Assembly (NCBI GenBank): GCA_023412475.1
Contig: JAEYNR010000075.1
Coordinates: forward strand, 1 to 20,941
Length of the DNA: 20,941 nucleotides
Direction of reading: 5' to 3'
From: Fibrobacterota bacterium
GTDB lineage: Bacteria; Fibrobacterota; Chitinivibrionia; Chitinivibrionales; Chitinispirillaceae
The translations under genes and the position numbers were made by a program. The notes beneath the pieces are model-generated. The model did no database searches. It was not told the origin of the DNA and saw nothing but the letters and a program-made list of their open reading frames with translations. Of the stretch, positions 13,412 through 20,941 are shown piece after piece (the stretch's first letter is position 1; each line of letters starts with the position of its first letter).

Positions 13412-16400
13412 TTATTTGCTAACCATCTCGTCATTGCTTTCTTCCTGAGTGTCATACTCCATGGAAGCAAGCTGCTTTAGCATCTTGAATTTGGCATTAA
13501 CGTTTTTCTGAGCATTTTCGATGAGCTTTTTGGACACATCAGGATTTGCTCTCTGCAGTATTTTATAACGGTTTTCGTTATAAACGTAGTCGCTGAGTGC
13601 AATTGTTGGGTCTTTGCTGTCGAGCTGCAGAGGATTTTTACCCTGTAAAGCCAGTTCAGGATTGTACCTGTAGAGAGGCCAGTGACCTGAATCCACAGCG
13701 AGTTTCTGCTCATTGTAGCCCTGAATCATATTGATTCCGTGTGCAATGCAGTGGCTGTATGCCAGAACCAGTGATGGTCCATCGTAAGCTTCAGCTTCTT
13801 TGAGCGCTTTCACCAGTTGATTCTGGTTTGAACCCAGAGCTACCTTGGTCACATAGATATAACCATAGCTCATGGCAATCATGCCCATGTCTTTTTTACC
13901 GATAGGTTTACCACCTGCGGCGAATTTGGCAACTGCACCCATCGGAGTAGCCTTGGATGACTGCCCACCAGTATTTGAGTAAACCTCGGTATCCAGAACC
14001 ATGATGTTTACATTTTTACCAGAGGCAAGAACATGGTCAAGACCACCGTAACCGATATCGTAAGCCCATCCATCACCACCCAGAGCCCAGACCGATTTCT
14101 TTACCAGATAATCAATCACACCCAGAAGGTCTTTGGCGATAGCAGAAGATTCTTTAGCCAGTTCCTCTTTGGCTTTTGCCACTTTTGCCCGCTGCATTTC
14201 AATCAATTCCTGAGTTGACTGATCTGCAGAAATTATTATACCAAGCAGGTTTTTCAGATCTGCGCTGCAGCTTCCATCAGCAATGATCTGCTTTGCAAGC
14301 TCAGTTGCGTATTCGTTAAACTTGTCAACACTCAGACGCATTCCTAGAGCCACTTCTGCATTGTCCTCGAAAAGAGAGTTATTCCAGGTGGGTCCTCTTC
14401 CATCTGCACGCTTTGTATAGGGTGTGGTAGGAAGGTTTGCGCCATAGATTGATGAACAACCGGTAGCATTGGCAATGTAGAGCCTGTCACCGAAAAGCTG
14501 AGACAGAAGTTTAACATAAGCAGTTTCTCCACATCCTGCACAGGCACCGCTGAACTCAAAGAGTGGACGGATAAACTGGCTTCCCTTGACCGATTTGTTA
14601 TCATAATACTTTGGATCGGTGTCAGGAATGGAAAGGAAAAAATTCCAGTTTTTAGCTTCTGGTTCCCGCAGAGGAGCCTGAGGCTGCATTACTATTGCAT
14701 TTCCTTTGCCTTTTGTGGGACAGTTCTCAACACATGCTCCGCATCCGGTGCAGTCTTCAGGTGCAACCTGCAGAGTATACTTCAGGCCAGTAAGTTCCTT
14801 ACCTTTGGCATCGGTAGATTTGAAAGTGGCGGGAGCGTTTTCCAGATATTTCGCATCGTAAGCTTTTGGTCTTATAGCTGCATGAGGACAAACCAGTGAG
14901 CAGCGATGACACTGGATACAGGTTTTTTCGTTCCATACCGGGATTTCCACTGCGATGTTACGTTTTTCGTACTGGGTAGTGCCTGTAGGCCATACACCAT
15001 CACAGGGGATTTTGGAAACTGGAAGCTGATCGCCTTCCTGCTTAATGATTTTTGCAGTAACTTCTTTTACAAAATCAGGAGCATCATCGGAAACTGCTTT
15101 CAGTTCGAGTACCGGGTTTGTAGGAGCTGCAGGGATAGTGACCTGCTGGATTCCTTCCAGTGCTTTATCGATGGAGGCTATGTTCATGTTGACAATGGCC
15201 TCACCTTTTCTGCTGTAAGTCTTTTTAATAGCGCCTTTAATAGCGTCGATAGCCACTTTTTCATCGATTACTTTGCTGATAGAGAAGAATGCTGTTTGCA
15301 TTATTGTATTGATACGTGCACCCAGACCGATCTGGTGTCCTATACCGATAGCATCTATAACAAAGAATCTGGCTTTTTTATCGATAAGCTGTTTCTGGAA
15401 ACGGCCCGGAAGCTTGTCCCAGATGGTGTCTTTATCATAAGGAGACTCAAGCAGGAATATGCCGCCTTCCTTCAGATTAGGAAGCATGTTGTATTTCTCA
15501 ACGAAAGAGAAGTTGTGGCATGCGATAAAATCTGCTGATGTGATCAGATAAGGTTTACGGATAAAGTTCTTTCCGAAACGCAGATGAGAAGTGGTGATAG
15601 TACCGGCTTTTCTGGAATCGTAGTAGAAAAATCCCTGAGTGTAGTTATCGGTTTTGTCGGAAATGATTTTAATGCTGTTTTTGTTGGCACCAACTGTACC
15701 GTCAGAACCCAGACCATAAAAAAGTGCGCTTACACACTGATCGGCATCGATAACGAAGCTCTTGTCAAAATCAAGAGAACTATTTGTGACATCATCGTTG
15801 ATACCAATAACGAAATGGTTCTTTGGAGCATCCTTGGCGAGCTCATCGTAAATAGCCTTCACCATTGCAGGAGTAAACTCTGCTGAACCAAGGCCATAAC
15901 GACCACCAACAACAATCGGAGATGAAGAGAATGGGGAGTTGCCATTCTGAGTAGCTTCACTGATAGCAGTGCATACATCTTCATAAAGCGGCTCACCCAG
16001 TGAACCTGGTTCTTTGGTTCTATCAAGCACGGCAATCTTTTTAACAGAAGCAGGAAGAGCGGCAAGAAGAGCACTCATGTCAAATGGCCTAAACAGACGA
16101 ACCTTTACCAGTCCTACTTTCTGGCCTTTTCCAATAAGATAATCCACAGTCTCATGGATAGTGTCGCAGCTTGAACCTATGGAAACTATCACTCTTTCGG
16201 CATCAGGTGCACCAACATAATCGAAGAGGTGATACTGGCGACCGGTGAGTTTTGCAAACTGATCCATATATTTCTGCACAATTGCAGGGCAGTCCTGATA
16301 GAACTTATTAACTGTTTCGCGTCCCTGGAAATAAACATCAGGGTTCTGTGCTGTGCCTCTGAGGGTTGGATGATCCGGACTCATTGCGCGTGCACGGTGT

Positions 16401-17005
16401 GCAGCAACCAGTTCGTTATTGATCATAGCCCGCATGTCATCAAAGGTAAGTTCTTCAATTTTCTGAAGTTCATGAGAGGTGCGGAAACCGTCAAAGAAAT
16501 GGACAAAGGGTACCCGGGCATCCAGTGTGGCAGCGTGAGAGATCAGGGCAAAATCCATAGCTTCCTGAACGCTGGTAGAGGCCAAAAGGGCGAAACCAGT
16601 CTGTCTTACAGCCATTACATCACTGTGATCACCAAAAATGGACAACCCTTGGCATGCCAATGCACGGGCAGTTACGTGAAAAACCGAAGGCAACAGTTCA
16701 CCGGCGATTTTATACATATTGGGGATCATCAGCAGAAGACCCTGGGAGGCAGTAAAGGTGGTAGTCAATGATCCGGCACTTAGTGCACCGTGAACAGCAC
16801 CTACAGCACCGCCTTCAGATTGAAGTTCTGAGACCTGGGGTACAGTTCCCCAGATATTTTTCTGGCCAGCAGCACTTTTTTCATCGGATATCTCTCCCAT
16901 TGTCGAGGAGGGAGTAATAGGGTATATTGCAATTACTTCATTAACTGCATGGGCCACGTGAGCACAGGCGGAATTTCCGTCGTGAGGTACTTTTGTTCTG
17001 GACAT
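13412..17005 (-). CDS. nifJ: Pyruvate:ferredoxin (flavodoxin) oxidoreductase, single-chain
   Basis: The 1197-residue enzyme oxidises pyruvate and CoA to acetyl-CoA and CO2, reducing ferredoxin or flavodoxin, in the cytoplasm. All domains are present and in the usual order. The N-terminal domain has IYPITPSSTMGE (27-38). The gamma domain has GLGSDGTVGANKNSIK from about 429. A two-cluster ferredoxin domain has Cys696/699/702/706 and Cys752/755/758/762. The thiamine-diphosphate domain has GACAGCGET and ANATGCSSIYG, and GGDGWAYDIGYGGLDH around Asp978 followed by YSNTGGQSSKATP. Length equals the standard family size of about 1170-1200. GAGGAG lies five bases before the ATG at 17005. A terminator follows the gene and a structured region precedes it, so it is probably transcribed alone. 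It indicates anaerobic pyruvate metabolism. Confidence 0.97.
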   Translation of the reverse strand: MSRTKVPHDGNSACAHVAHAVNEVIAIYPITPSSTMGEISDEKSAAGQKNIWGTVPQVSELQSEGGAVGAVHGALSAGSLTTTFTASQGLLLMIPNMYKIAGELLPSVFHVTARALACQGLSIFGDHSDVMAVRQTGFALLASTSVQEAMDFALISHAATLDARVPFVHFFDGFRTSHELQKIEELTFDDMRAMINNELVAAHRARAMSPDHPTLRGTAQNPDVYFQGRETVNKFYQDCPAIVQKYMDQFAKLTGRQYHLFDYVGAPDAERVIVSIGSSCDTIHETVDYLIGKGQKVGLVKVRLFRPFDMSALLAALPASVKKIAVLDRTKEPGSLGEPLYEDVCTAISEATQNGNSPFSSSPIVVGGRYGLGSAEFTPAMVKAIYDELAKDAPKNHFVIGINDDVTNSSLDFDKSFVIDADQCVSALFYGLGSDGTVGANKNSIKIISDKTDNYTQGFFYYDSRKAGTITTSHLRFGKNFIRKPYLITSADFIACHNFSFVEKYNMLPNLKEGGIFLLESPYDKDTIWDKLPGRFQKQLIDKKARFFVIDAIGIGHQIGLGARINTIMQTAFFSISKVIDEKVAIDAIKGAIKKTYSRKGEAIVNMNIASIDKALEGIQQVTIPAAPTNPVLELKAVSDDAPDFVKEVTAKIIKQEGDQLPVSKIPCDGVWPTGTTQYEKRNIAVEIPVWNEKTCIQCHRCSLVCPHAAIRPKAYDAKYLENAPATFKSTDAKGKELTGLKYTLQVAPEDCTGCGACVENCPTKGKGNAIVMQPQAPLREPEAKNWNFFLSIPDTDPKYYDNKSVKGSQFIRPLFEFSGACAGCGETAYVKLLSQLFGDRLYIANATGCSSIYGANLPTTPYTKRADGRGPTWNNSLFEDNAEVALGMRLSVDKFNEYATELAKQIIADGSCSADLKNLLGIIISADQSTQELIEMQRAKVAKAKEELAKESSAIAKDLLGVIDYLVKKSVWALGGDGWAYDIGYGGLDHVLASGKNVNIMVLDTEVYSNTGGQSSKATPMGAVAKFAAGGKPIGKKDMGMIAMSYGYIYVTKVALGSNQNQLVKALKEAEAYDGPSLVLAYSHCIAHGINMIQGYNEQKLAVDSGHWPLYRYNPELALQGKNPLQLDSKDPTIALSDYVYNENRYKILQRANPDVSKKLIENAQKNVNAKFKMLKQLASMEYDTQEESNDEMVSK

Positions 17006-17070
17006 GTAAGCTCCTCTAATATAAAAGTGAGTGCAAAAAATCGTTATTTTGAGAGAGTAACAATATAAAT

Positions 17071-17175
17071 CTCAAACAGCCTTCATTCAATAACTGAATT
17101 AATCCTGCAAGCCAGAGGCATACTGCTCTCTTCATTACAAAAATAACCAGCAATCAAAAGAAGGCTGCTTTTGAG
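17071..17175 (-). promoter_or_regulatory. Structured region between the DUF368 gene and nifJ
   Basis: CAGCCTTC (17077-17084) pairs with GAAGGCTG (17160-17167), and the outer CTCAAA (17071-17076) pairs with TTTGAG (17170-17175) across a 2-base bulge. This gives a 14-bp interrupted stem enclosing 75 bases. The loop holds small inverted repeats such as ATTCA/TGAAT. It could be the nifJ leader or the end of the DUF368 transcript. No known riboswitch is recognised. Confidence 0.4.
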
Positions 17176-17192
17176 TTCGGTTTGGTCTTACC

Positions 17193-17236
17193 TTTATTTA
17201 GCAGTCGGCAACATTTATTTAGCAGTCGGCAACATT
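17193..17236. repeat. 21-bp tandem duplication across the DUF368 stop codon
   Basis: A 21-bp unit at 17193-17213 is repeated exactly and directly at 17214-17234. The unit carries the last codons (NVADC) and stop of the DUF368 gene. The second copy therefore repeats the same codons and a second TAA in the same frame just after the real stop. Confidence 0.9.
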
Positions 17237-18286
17237 ATCCGTTTTGGCGTTCACAACAGCACTGGCGGATGTAGAGTTTTCCTCTTTTTTAGTTCCATTT
17301 CTGTTTTCTATATAAATGAAAAACAAGACAATGAGACCGCCAGCTATTGCTGCAAGCAATGTACTGATTTCGTTGCTTCCAAAGGAAGAAGGCATTTTGT
17401 TAGAAAGGTAGATGATTTCTTCACCGACCTGGGCAGTTCCCTTAAAGGGCCAGATAGCTGCAATTGATCCTAAAACCAGGCCCAGTAAAAAACTGGTGGT
17501 TACATTGTACCATCTTTCCAGTGCAAAATTGATCAATCGGGAGCAGGCAAGAATACCAAAGAGACATCCGATGGAAAATGCTGCAAGAGTGATAATGTCA
17601 AGTTGAGTGATCGATTTAAGAATTGAAAAATAAACTCCCATCAATAAAAGAAGGAATGAGCCGCTGATTCCGGGTAGTACCATGGCAGATATACCCACAA
17701 CCCCTGCAAATACCATGAACGCAAGCCGACCAGGTGAATGGTCGAACATTTCTCTCTCTGAAGGTGTGGTAGTGGAGGTTTTTTGCTGTTCTATTTCATA
17801 CTTAACCTGTGCGCGGTGAATCTTCTGTTGATCAGTTCCTAAAGAAGAGAATGCGATTACTCCCACTGTGCCTATAATTACTGCTAACACTGAGAAGAAA
17901 GAGTGTTTTTTAATCAACTTGAATGGAACCCATGCAGAGACTATAACCAGACCGCAGAAAAAGCCATAAGTAGGATCGTGGAAATGTTCGAGAAGATAGG
18001 TCATTAACTTTGCCAGTGCACCGATGGAGATGAGTGCACCGGTCAAAATGGAAGCCAGGAAGAAGGCATCGATTCGATGCAATTCGGCAATAAAGTTTTT
18101 CCAACCACTTTTATTAAGTTTCAACAAGCCGAAAGATGCCTTGACCGTTTCAAACGATATGCTGTTGATGGCTCCTATAAGTCTTTCATAAATGCCAAGC
18201 ACCATCGCCAGGGTACCTCCTGAAACTCCGGGAATTATATTGGCAACTCCGATTACCATTCCTCTTAGAATGCTGATGAAGTTCAA
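17219..18286 (-). CDS. DUF368 (PopT-like) polyprenyl-phosphate transporter
   Basis: The 355-residue product is a multi-pass membrane protein with the two signature repeats of DUF368: GVANIIPGVSGGTLAMVLG (13-31) and, in the second half, ISAMVLPGISGSFLLLLMG. The family was recently linked to recycling undecaprenyl phosphate across the inner membrane (PopT), which supplies the lipid carrier for peptidoglycan and surface glycans. The start is a TTG at 18286 with AAGGAAAA upstream; the next ATG (residue 10) would cut into the first conserved motif. A polar loop rich in Gln, Lys, Thr and Ser (KYEIEQQKTSTTTPSERE) separates the two halves. The C-terminal 30 residues are polar and end at a tandem repeat. 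Nearby glycosyltransferase and acyltransferase genes fit an envelope role. Confidence 0.9.
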   Translation of the reverse strand: MNFISILRGMVIGVANIIPGVSGGTLAMVLGIYERLIGAINSISFETVKASFGLLKLNKSGWKNFIAELHRIDAFFLASILTGALISIGALAKLMTYLLEHFHDPTYGFFCGLVIVSAWVPFKLIKKHSFFSVLAVIIGTVGVIAFSSLGTDQQKIHRAQVKYEIEQQKTSTTTPSEREMFDHSPGRLAFMVFAGVVGISAMVLPGISGSFLLLLMGVYFSILKSITQLDIITLAAFSIGCLFGILACSRLINFALERWYNVTTSFLLGLVLGSIAAIWPFKGTAQVGEEIIYLSNKMPSSFGSNEISTLLAAIAGGLIVLFFIYIENRNGTKKEENSTSASAVVNAKTDNVADC

Positions 18287-18555
18287 TTTATTTTTCCTTT
18301 TCTGTAGTTGAGAAGTGTTTGTATATCAGCAAGTAATTTCACAGGGAATTGCTAAAAAATAGCGCTGCATGCTTTATTAAAAATAACAATTTTACTTCCT
18401 TTCAATTGATTGCACACTGTCAGCGCCTAAACTTTACACTGTTATTCAATTTCCTTTTTCTCTTCCATCCGAATCCGCTCCTTATAAATTTTGTTAAGGA
18501 GGGCAAGCAGAAAATCAGCCTTCACTTCGATATCAGTTATTCGTTATTTGATATT

Positions 18556-19215
18556 TTATTTGATTTCTTCCCACCCGTGCTCACCGATTAGAGGGACAAA
18601 AACCACATCACCTATAGTTTTGCAATCAAGTCCATTTTCGGTTCTGTGATAGATTTCCAGTTTCTGGTTCTTTTTATCCCCTGTAGGAATGATCATTCGT
18701 CCACCAATAGACAGTTGATCAGAAAGAGTCTTGGGCACAACCGGAGCTCCTGCAGTGACGATTATCTTGTCGAAAGGTGCATTCTGCAGCCATCCGCAAG
18801 TTCCATCGCCGACTTTGAATACTATGTTGGCAAAACCCATCTCACGGAGTCTTTTTCTGGCTGCATCACCCAGTTCGCGATGTCTCTCTATGGAATAGAC
18901 TCGTCTGGAGAATTGAGCCAGGATTGCGGTTTGGAATCCTGAGCCGGTACCGATTTCCAGGATTTTTTCATCCTTTTTTAACTGCAGCAACTGAGTCATT
19001 AATCCCACAATGGATGGTTGAGAGATAGTCTGTCCAAAACCGATAGGCAGTGCATTGTCATCATAAGCCTGCATATACATTGCACCATCAACAAACAGAT
19101 GCCTCTGAACTTTACGGAATGCATCCAGCACCGCTTCATCTGTGACACCCCTGCCGCGTAATTTCTTTATCAGCCTTTCACAGCCAACTTTGGGATTGAG
19201 AAATTCAGTTTTCAT
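18556..19215 (-). CDS. pcm: Protein-L-isoaspartate O-methyltransferase
   Basis: The 219-residue enzyme matches the standard family length. It uses AdoMet to methylate isoaspartyl residues in aged proteins, starting their repair. It has the substrate-binding segment LPIGFGQTISQPSIVGLMTQ (56-75) and AdoMet motif I ILEIGTGSGFQ (85-95). An acidic motif VYSIERHREL follows, then VGDGTCGW and FDKIIVTAGAPVVPKTL, which are typical of the family. The ATG at 19215 lacks a strong ribosome binding site. It is 97 bases downstream of the glycosyltransferase gene on the same strand, with a hairpin between them, so co-transcription is possible. The 269-bp gap to the DUF368 gene has no credible gene. Confidence 0.95.
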   Translation of the reverse strand: MKTEFLNPKVGCERLIKKLRGRGVTDEAVLDAFRKVQRHLFVDGAMYMQAYDDNALPIGFGQTISQPSIVGLMTQLLQLKKDEKILEIGTGSGFQTAILAQFSRRVYSIERHRELGDAARKRLREMGFANIVFKVGDGTCGWLQNAPFDKIIVTAGAPVVPKTLSDQLSIGGRMIIPTGDKKNQKLEIYHRTENGLDCKTIGDVVFVPLIGEHGWEEIK

Positions 19216-19275
19216 CAGAGTAGCTTTTTTCCATATATGTATAAACTGAAGGTAGTATTTGACCTGACTGTTAGC

Positions 19276-19302
19276 TCAGAAAGACCGGTAATGGTTTTCT
19301 GA
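19276..19302 (-). other. Hairpin between the glycosyltransferase and pcm genes
   Basis: TCAGAAA-G-ACC (19276-19286) pairs with GGT-TTTCTGA (19293-19302), giving ten pairs with one bulged base and a 6-base loop. No U-run follows on the minus strand, so it may mark mRNA processing rather than termination. Confidence 0.35.
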
Positions 19303-19312
19303 AATCAGTAGA

Positions 19313-20023
19313 TTATCCAGGTGTTTGCTGCCTGCATTTGCTCCAGACACTTATTACGGCTTTAACCCACCTGAAAGTATCTTTTAAATGCGAAATGTGA
19401 CTCTGGCTGTTTAAATATAATGTCTGCACATCTGTAAAACCGATCTGAAAACCCAGTCTGGCAGCCTTGATTATTACTTCTGATTCCATCTCAAACCGCT
19501 GATATTTGATTTTTAGTTTTTTTAGAAGCTCTGAGGAATAGATCCGATAACCGCATTGGCTATCCAGAACCGGTACACCGATCAAGACAGAGAGTATAAA
19601 GGAGGTGATTTTGTTGGAGCAGATTCTGGCAAAAGGCATTACTCCGATTTTCATTGAGCGGCATCCGATGCTCATCCCCAGGAGTGGATTTTTTTGAACC
19701 GAATCAAGAAAATTAGCCAGATCCTCGGGTACATGCTGCCCATCCGCATCCATTGTAATGATCCATTTGGCTTTTTTCTTAGCGATGAGGAATTTAAAAC
19801 CGGTGTCTAAGGCTGCTCCTTTTCCTCTGTTCACATTATGATTGAGACACACGAGCTTATTAGCATCGCAAAGTGGCCCGGTTTCATCACCGGAAGCATC
19901 ATCGACAATACAGATCTGTTTTTGAGGGACAACCTTTAGCAGTCTGGGGAGGAATTCTTTGAGCAGCTCGGAAGATTTGTATGATGGAATAAGTATAAAA
20001 GTGTCTTCAGGCCATTTTTGCAT
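19313..20023 (-). CDS. Family 2 glycosyltransferase (polyprenyl-phosphate sugar synthase type)
   Basis: The 236-residue protein has the GT-A features of family 2 enzymes close to dolichyl-phosphate mannose synthases. These are ILIPSYKSSELL (10-21), IVDDASGDET (39-48), NRGKGAALDTGF (65-76), the metal-binding MDADGQH (91-97), and SQCGYRIYSSELL followed by FEMESEVIIKA. No membrane helices follow the catalytic domain, so it is a soluble or peripheral enzyme on the cytoplasmic side. It probably moves a sugar from a nucleotide donor to a lipid-phosphate carrier. Donor and acceptor cannot be read. Its ATG lies inside the end of the acyltransferase gene (17-bp overlap), so the two are translationally coupled. 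Confidence 0.92.
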   Translation of the reverse strand: MQKWPEDTFILIPSYKSSELLKEFLPRLLKVVPQKQICIVDDASGDETGPLCDANKLVCLNHNVNRGKGAALDTGFKFLIAKKKAKWIITMDADGQHVPEDLANFLDSVQKNPLLGMSIGCRSMKIGVMPFARICSNKITSFILSVLIGVPVLDSQCGYRIYSSELLKKLKIKYQRFEMESEVIIKAARLGFQIGFTDVQTLYLNSQSHISHLKDTFRWVKAVISVWSKCRQQTPG

Positions 20024-20633
20024 TAGCGGTCAGCCTTTCCTCGACAAGTTGAGAGAATTCTTCTATTGATTTACCAGCACTGCCTATAGGCTCACTTACT
20101 ATTATGTTCATTTTGGTGAATGGTTTAGGAACCATGAACCGATCCCACGAATTGAGAAACCATGCTCTTGCAGGCAATGCAGAGATGGTGATTACCGGAG
20201 CCTTACTCATCAGAGCCAGTTGAGAGACTCCTGGTTTTACCTTTTCCCGGGGTCCCTTTGGGCCATCTGGGGTGACTACAACACTTTTTTGGGAGTTAAG
20301 GATTCTCAAACATTGCCTGAGAGCAGAAAAACCTCCTTGGCTGGAGGAGCCAAAAACGACATCATTTTTCCAGAGCTTTACCACGGCAGCGGCTCTTTTT
20401 CCATCTTTGCTCTGAGACACGATCGCTGTTTTTCCAGTACCACGTAAAAGATATGCCATCGGTAAGAGGTGTGAATGCCAGAAACAGAAGATTCTGGGAG
20501 TTCCATTTTCTATAAGAGGGTTACTGAATTCAGAAGTATTAACCTGGAAGCGCCATGTTTTGGCCAGAAGAGTACCTATGGCCCAGATAGAAAGACTTAC
20601 CTTATCGGGTGGGTTTTTGGGATGGTTTGCCAT
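20007..20633 (-). CDS. DUF374 lysophospholipid acyltransferase-like protein
   Basis: The 208-residue product carries the DUF374 pattern: IFCFWHSHLLPMAYLLRG (48-65, His53 and His55 candidates for catalysis), IVSQSKDGKRAA (71-82), FGSSSQGGFSALRQCL (94-109) and VVVTPDGPKGPREKVKPG (118-135). The family belongs to the LPLAT acyltransferase fold and is found mainly in Gram-negative bacteria, where it is thought to acylate envelope lipids. The N-terminal 30 residues include a weak hydrophobic stretch (SLSIWAIGTLLA) that may sit on the inner membrane. The ATG at 20633 has no strong ribosome binding site. It is the first gene of the pair with the overlapping glycosyltransferase, which points to joint work on a glycolipid; that is inference. 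Confidence 0.9.
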   Translation of the reverse strand: MANHPKNPPDKVSLSIWAIGTLLAKTWRFQVNTSEFSNPLIENGTPRIFCFWHSHLLPMAYLLRGTGKTAIVSQSKDGKRAAAVVKLWKNDVVFGSSSQGGFSALRQCLRILNSQKSVVVTPDGPKGPREKVKPGVSQLALMSKAPVITISALPARAWFLNSWDRFMVPKPFTKMNIIVSEPIGSAGKSIEEFSQLVEERLTANAKMA

Positions 20634-20941
20634 ATGGGCTTTTTCCGGGGCTGTGTTAAGGTTGTTCTCAAGTTATTCAGAGAATGAAAATGTCTAATTG
20701 GACATATATTCGGCAAGGAAAAGACTGGAAGGACTGCTTTTTTGCTCCGTCAGACATGCCCGTCCGTTCAGACGGACTAATTTAATCAAAGGATGGACTT
20801 ATCCGGCCGATTCGACAGACGGACTAATTTATACTATACAGAATAGTGGGCGAGAAAAAAATAGTTCGTTTTTAAAACAGTCTATTAGAATAGAATAGAC
20901 CAATTGGATCTAAAATATTCCATGTACTTCTTTTTGTAGCG
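20634..20941. other. 308-bp upstream region of the acyltransferase gene, with repeats
   Basis: No credible gene is visible. The region should hold the promoter of the minus-strand acyltransferase-glycosyltransferase pair. It contains a 16-bp direct repeat, an ACGGAC hairpin and several short inverted repeats (for example GTCTATT at 20880-20886 with AATAGAC at 20894-20900, and ACTAT with ATAGT near 20833-20847). Confidence 0.4.
20762..20831. repeat. 16-bp direct repeat with adjoining inverted repeat
   Basis: CAGACGGACTAATTTA occurs at 20769-20784 and again at 20816-20831, 47 bases apart. The first copy overlaps a hairpin formed by GTCCGT (20762-20767) and ACGGAC (20772-20777). Position upstream of the acyltransferase gene suggests paired operator sites or a small repeat family. 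Confidence 0.6.

Noticed and set aside
14906..15538. Long plus-strand frame (210 codons) inside the oxidoreductase gene
   Set aside because: It is wholly antisense to a strongly conserved gene, has no ribosome binding site, and its protein resembles no family.
16229..16771. 180-codon plus-strand frame antisense to the oxidoreductase gene
   Set aside because: Shadow of the conserved coding strand, with no start signal or family resemblance.
18349..18591. Plus-strand 80-codon frame downstream of pcm
   Set aside because: It is Phe/Leu-rich, has no ribosome binding site at its start, and overlaps the end of pcm; an AAGGAGGG at about 18496 has no start codon after it.
20634..20941. CRISPR array
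   Set aside because: Only two 16-bp copies occur, with a single spacer-sized gap, and there are no cas genes nearby.

Overview
The window looks like the right-hand end of an integrated prophage (about 1-7511) joined to ordinary chromosome of a Gram-negative, probably anaerobic bacterium (about 7512-20941). Three things point to the host type: a one-chain pyruvate:ferredoxin oxidoreductase, a secreted protein made of OmpL47-like repeats, and envelope genes (DUF374 acyltransferase, DUF368 transporter). A relative of Fibrobacterota or another FCB-group lineage would fit, but this is a low-confidence guess from gene content. The DNA is AT-rich, and most genes carry good AGGAG-type ribosome binding sites.

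Region 1 (1-7511), prophage right arm. A minus-strand gene begins at the left edge inside an 11-bp inverted repeat. Facing away from it, a plus-strand late module runs: unrecognised structural protein, putative tail or baseplate protein, 983-aa tail fibre, then three coupled small genes (coiled-coil protein, membrane-anchored protein, DUF5675 protein) that look like a lysis or late cassette. A Dam-type adenine methyltransferase follows. A 52-aa minus-strand gene with its own promoter meets it head-on. The arm ends at a tRNA 3' fragment (T-arm plus acceptor strand, probably tRNA-Ala), read as attR. A strong terminator, probably that of the original tRNA gene, lies just beyond.

Region 2 (7512-13411), host. 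Minus-strand genes encode a membrane histidine kinase, a 96-aa unknown protein and a secreted protein with five OmpL47-like repeats. A divergent plus-strand gene encodes an alkaline-phosphatase-superfamily metalloenzyme. A 65-aa plus-strand gene follows, preceded by a sequence with sigma-54 promoter spacing.

Region 3 (13412-20941), host, all minus strand. Transcription order is DUF374 acyltransferase, family 2 glycosyltransferase, protein-L-isoaspartate methyltransferase, DUF368 (PopT-like) polyprenyl-phosphate transporter, then pyruvate:ferredoxin oxidoreductase. The first two overlap by 17 bp. The acyltransferase, glycosyltransferase and transporter form a loose envelope theme; the oxidoreductase is central anaerobic metabolism and is probably a separate unit with its own structured leader.

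The least explained items are the hairpin-embedded start at the left edge, the methyltransferase and antisense gene at attR, the lysis-like cassette without a recognisable endolysin, the sigma-54-like site before a tiny gene, and several structured or repeat-bearing intergenic regions. No CRISPR array, insertion sequence or complete RNA gene was recognised.
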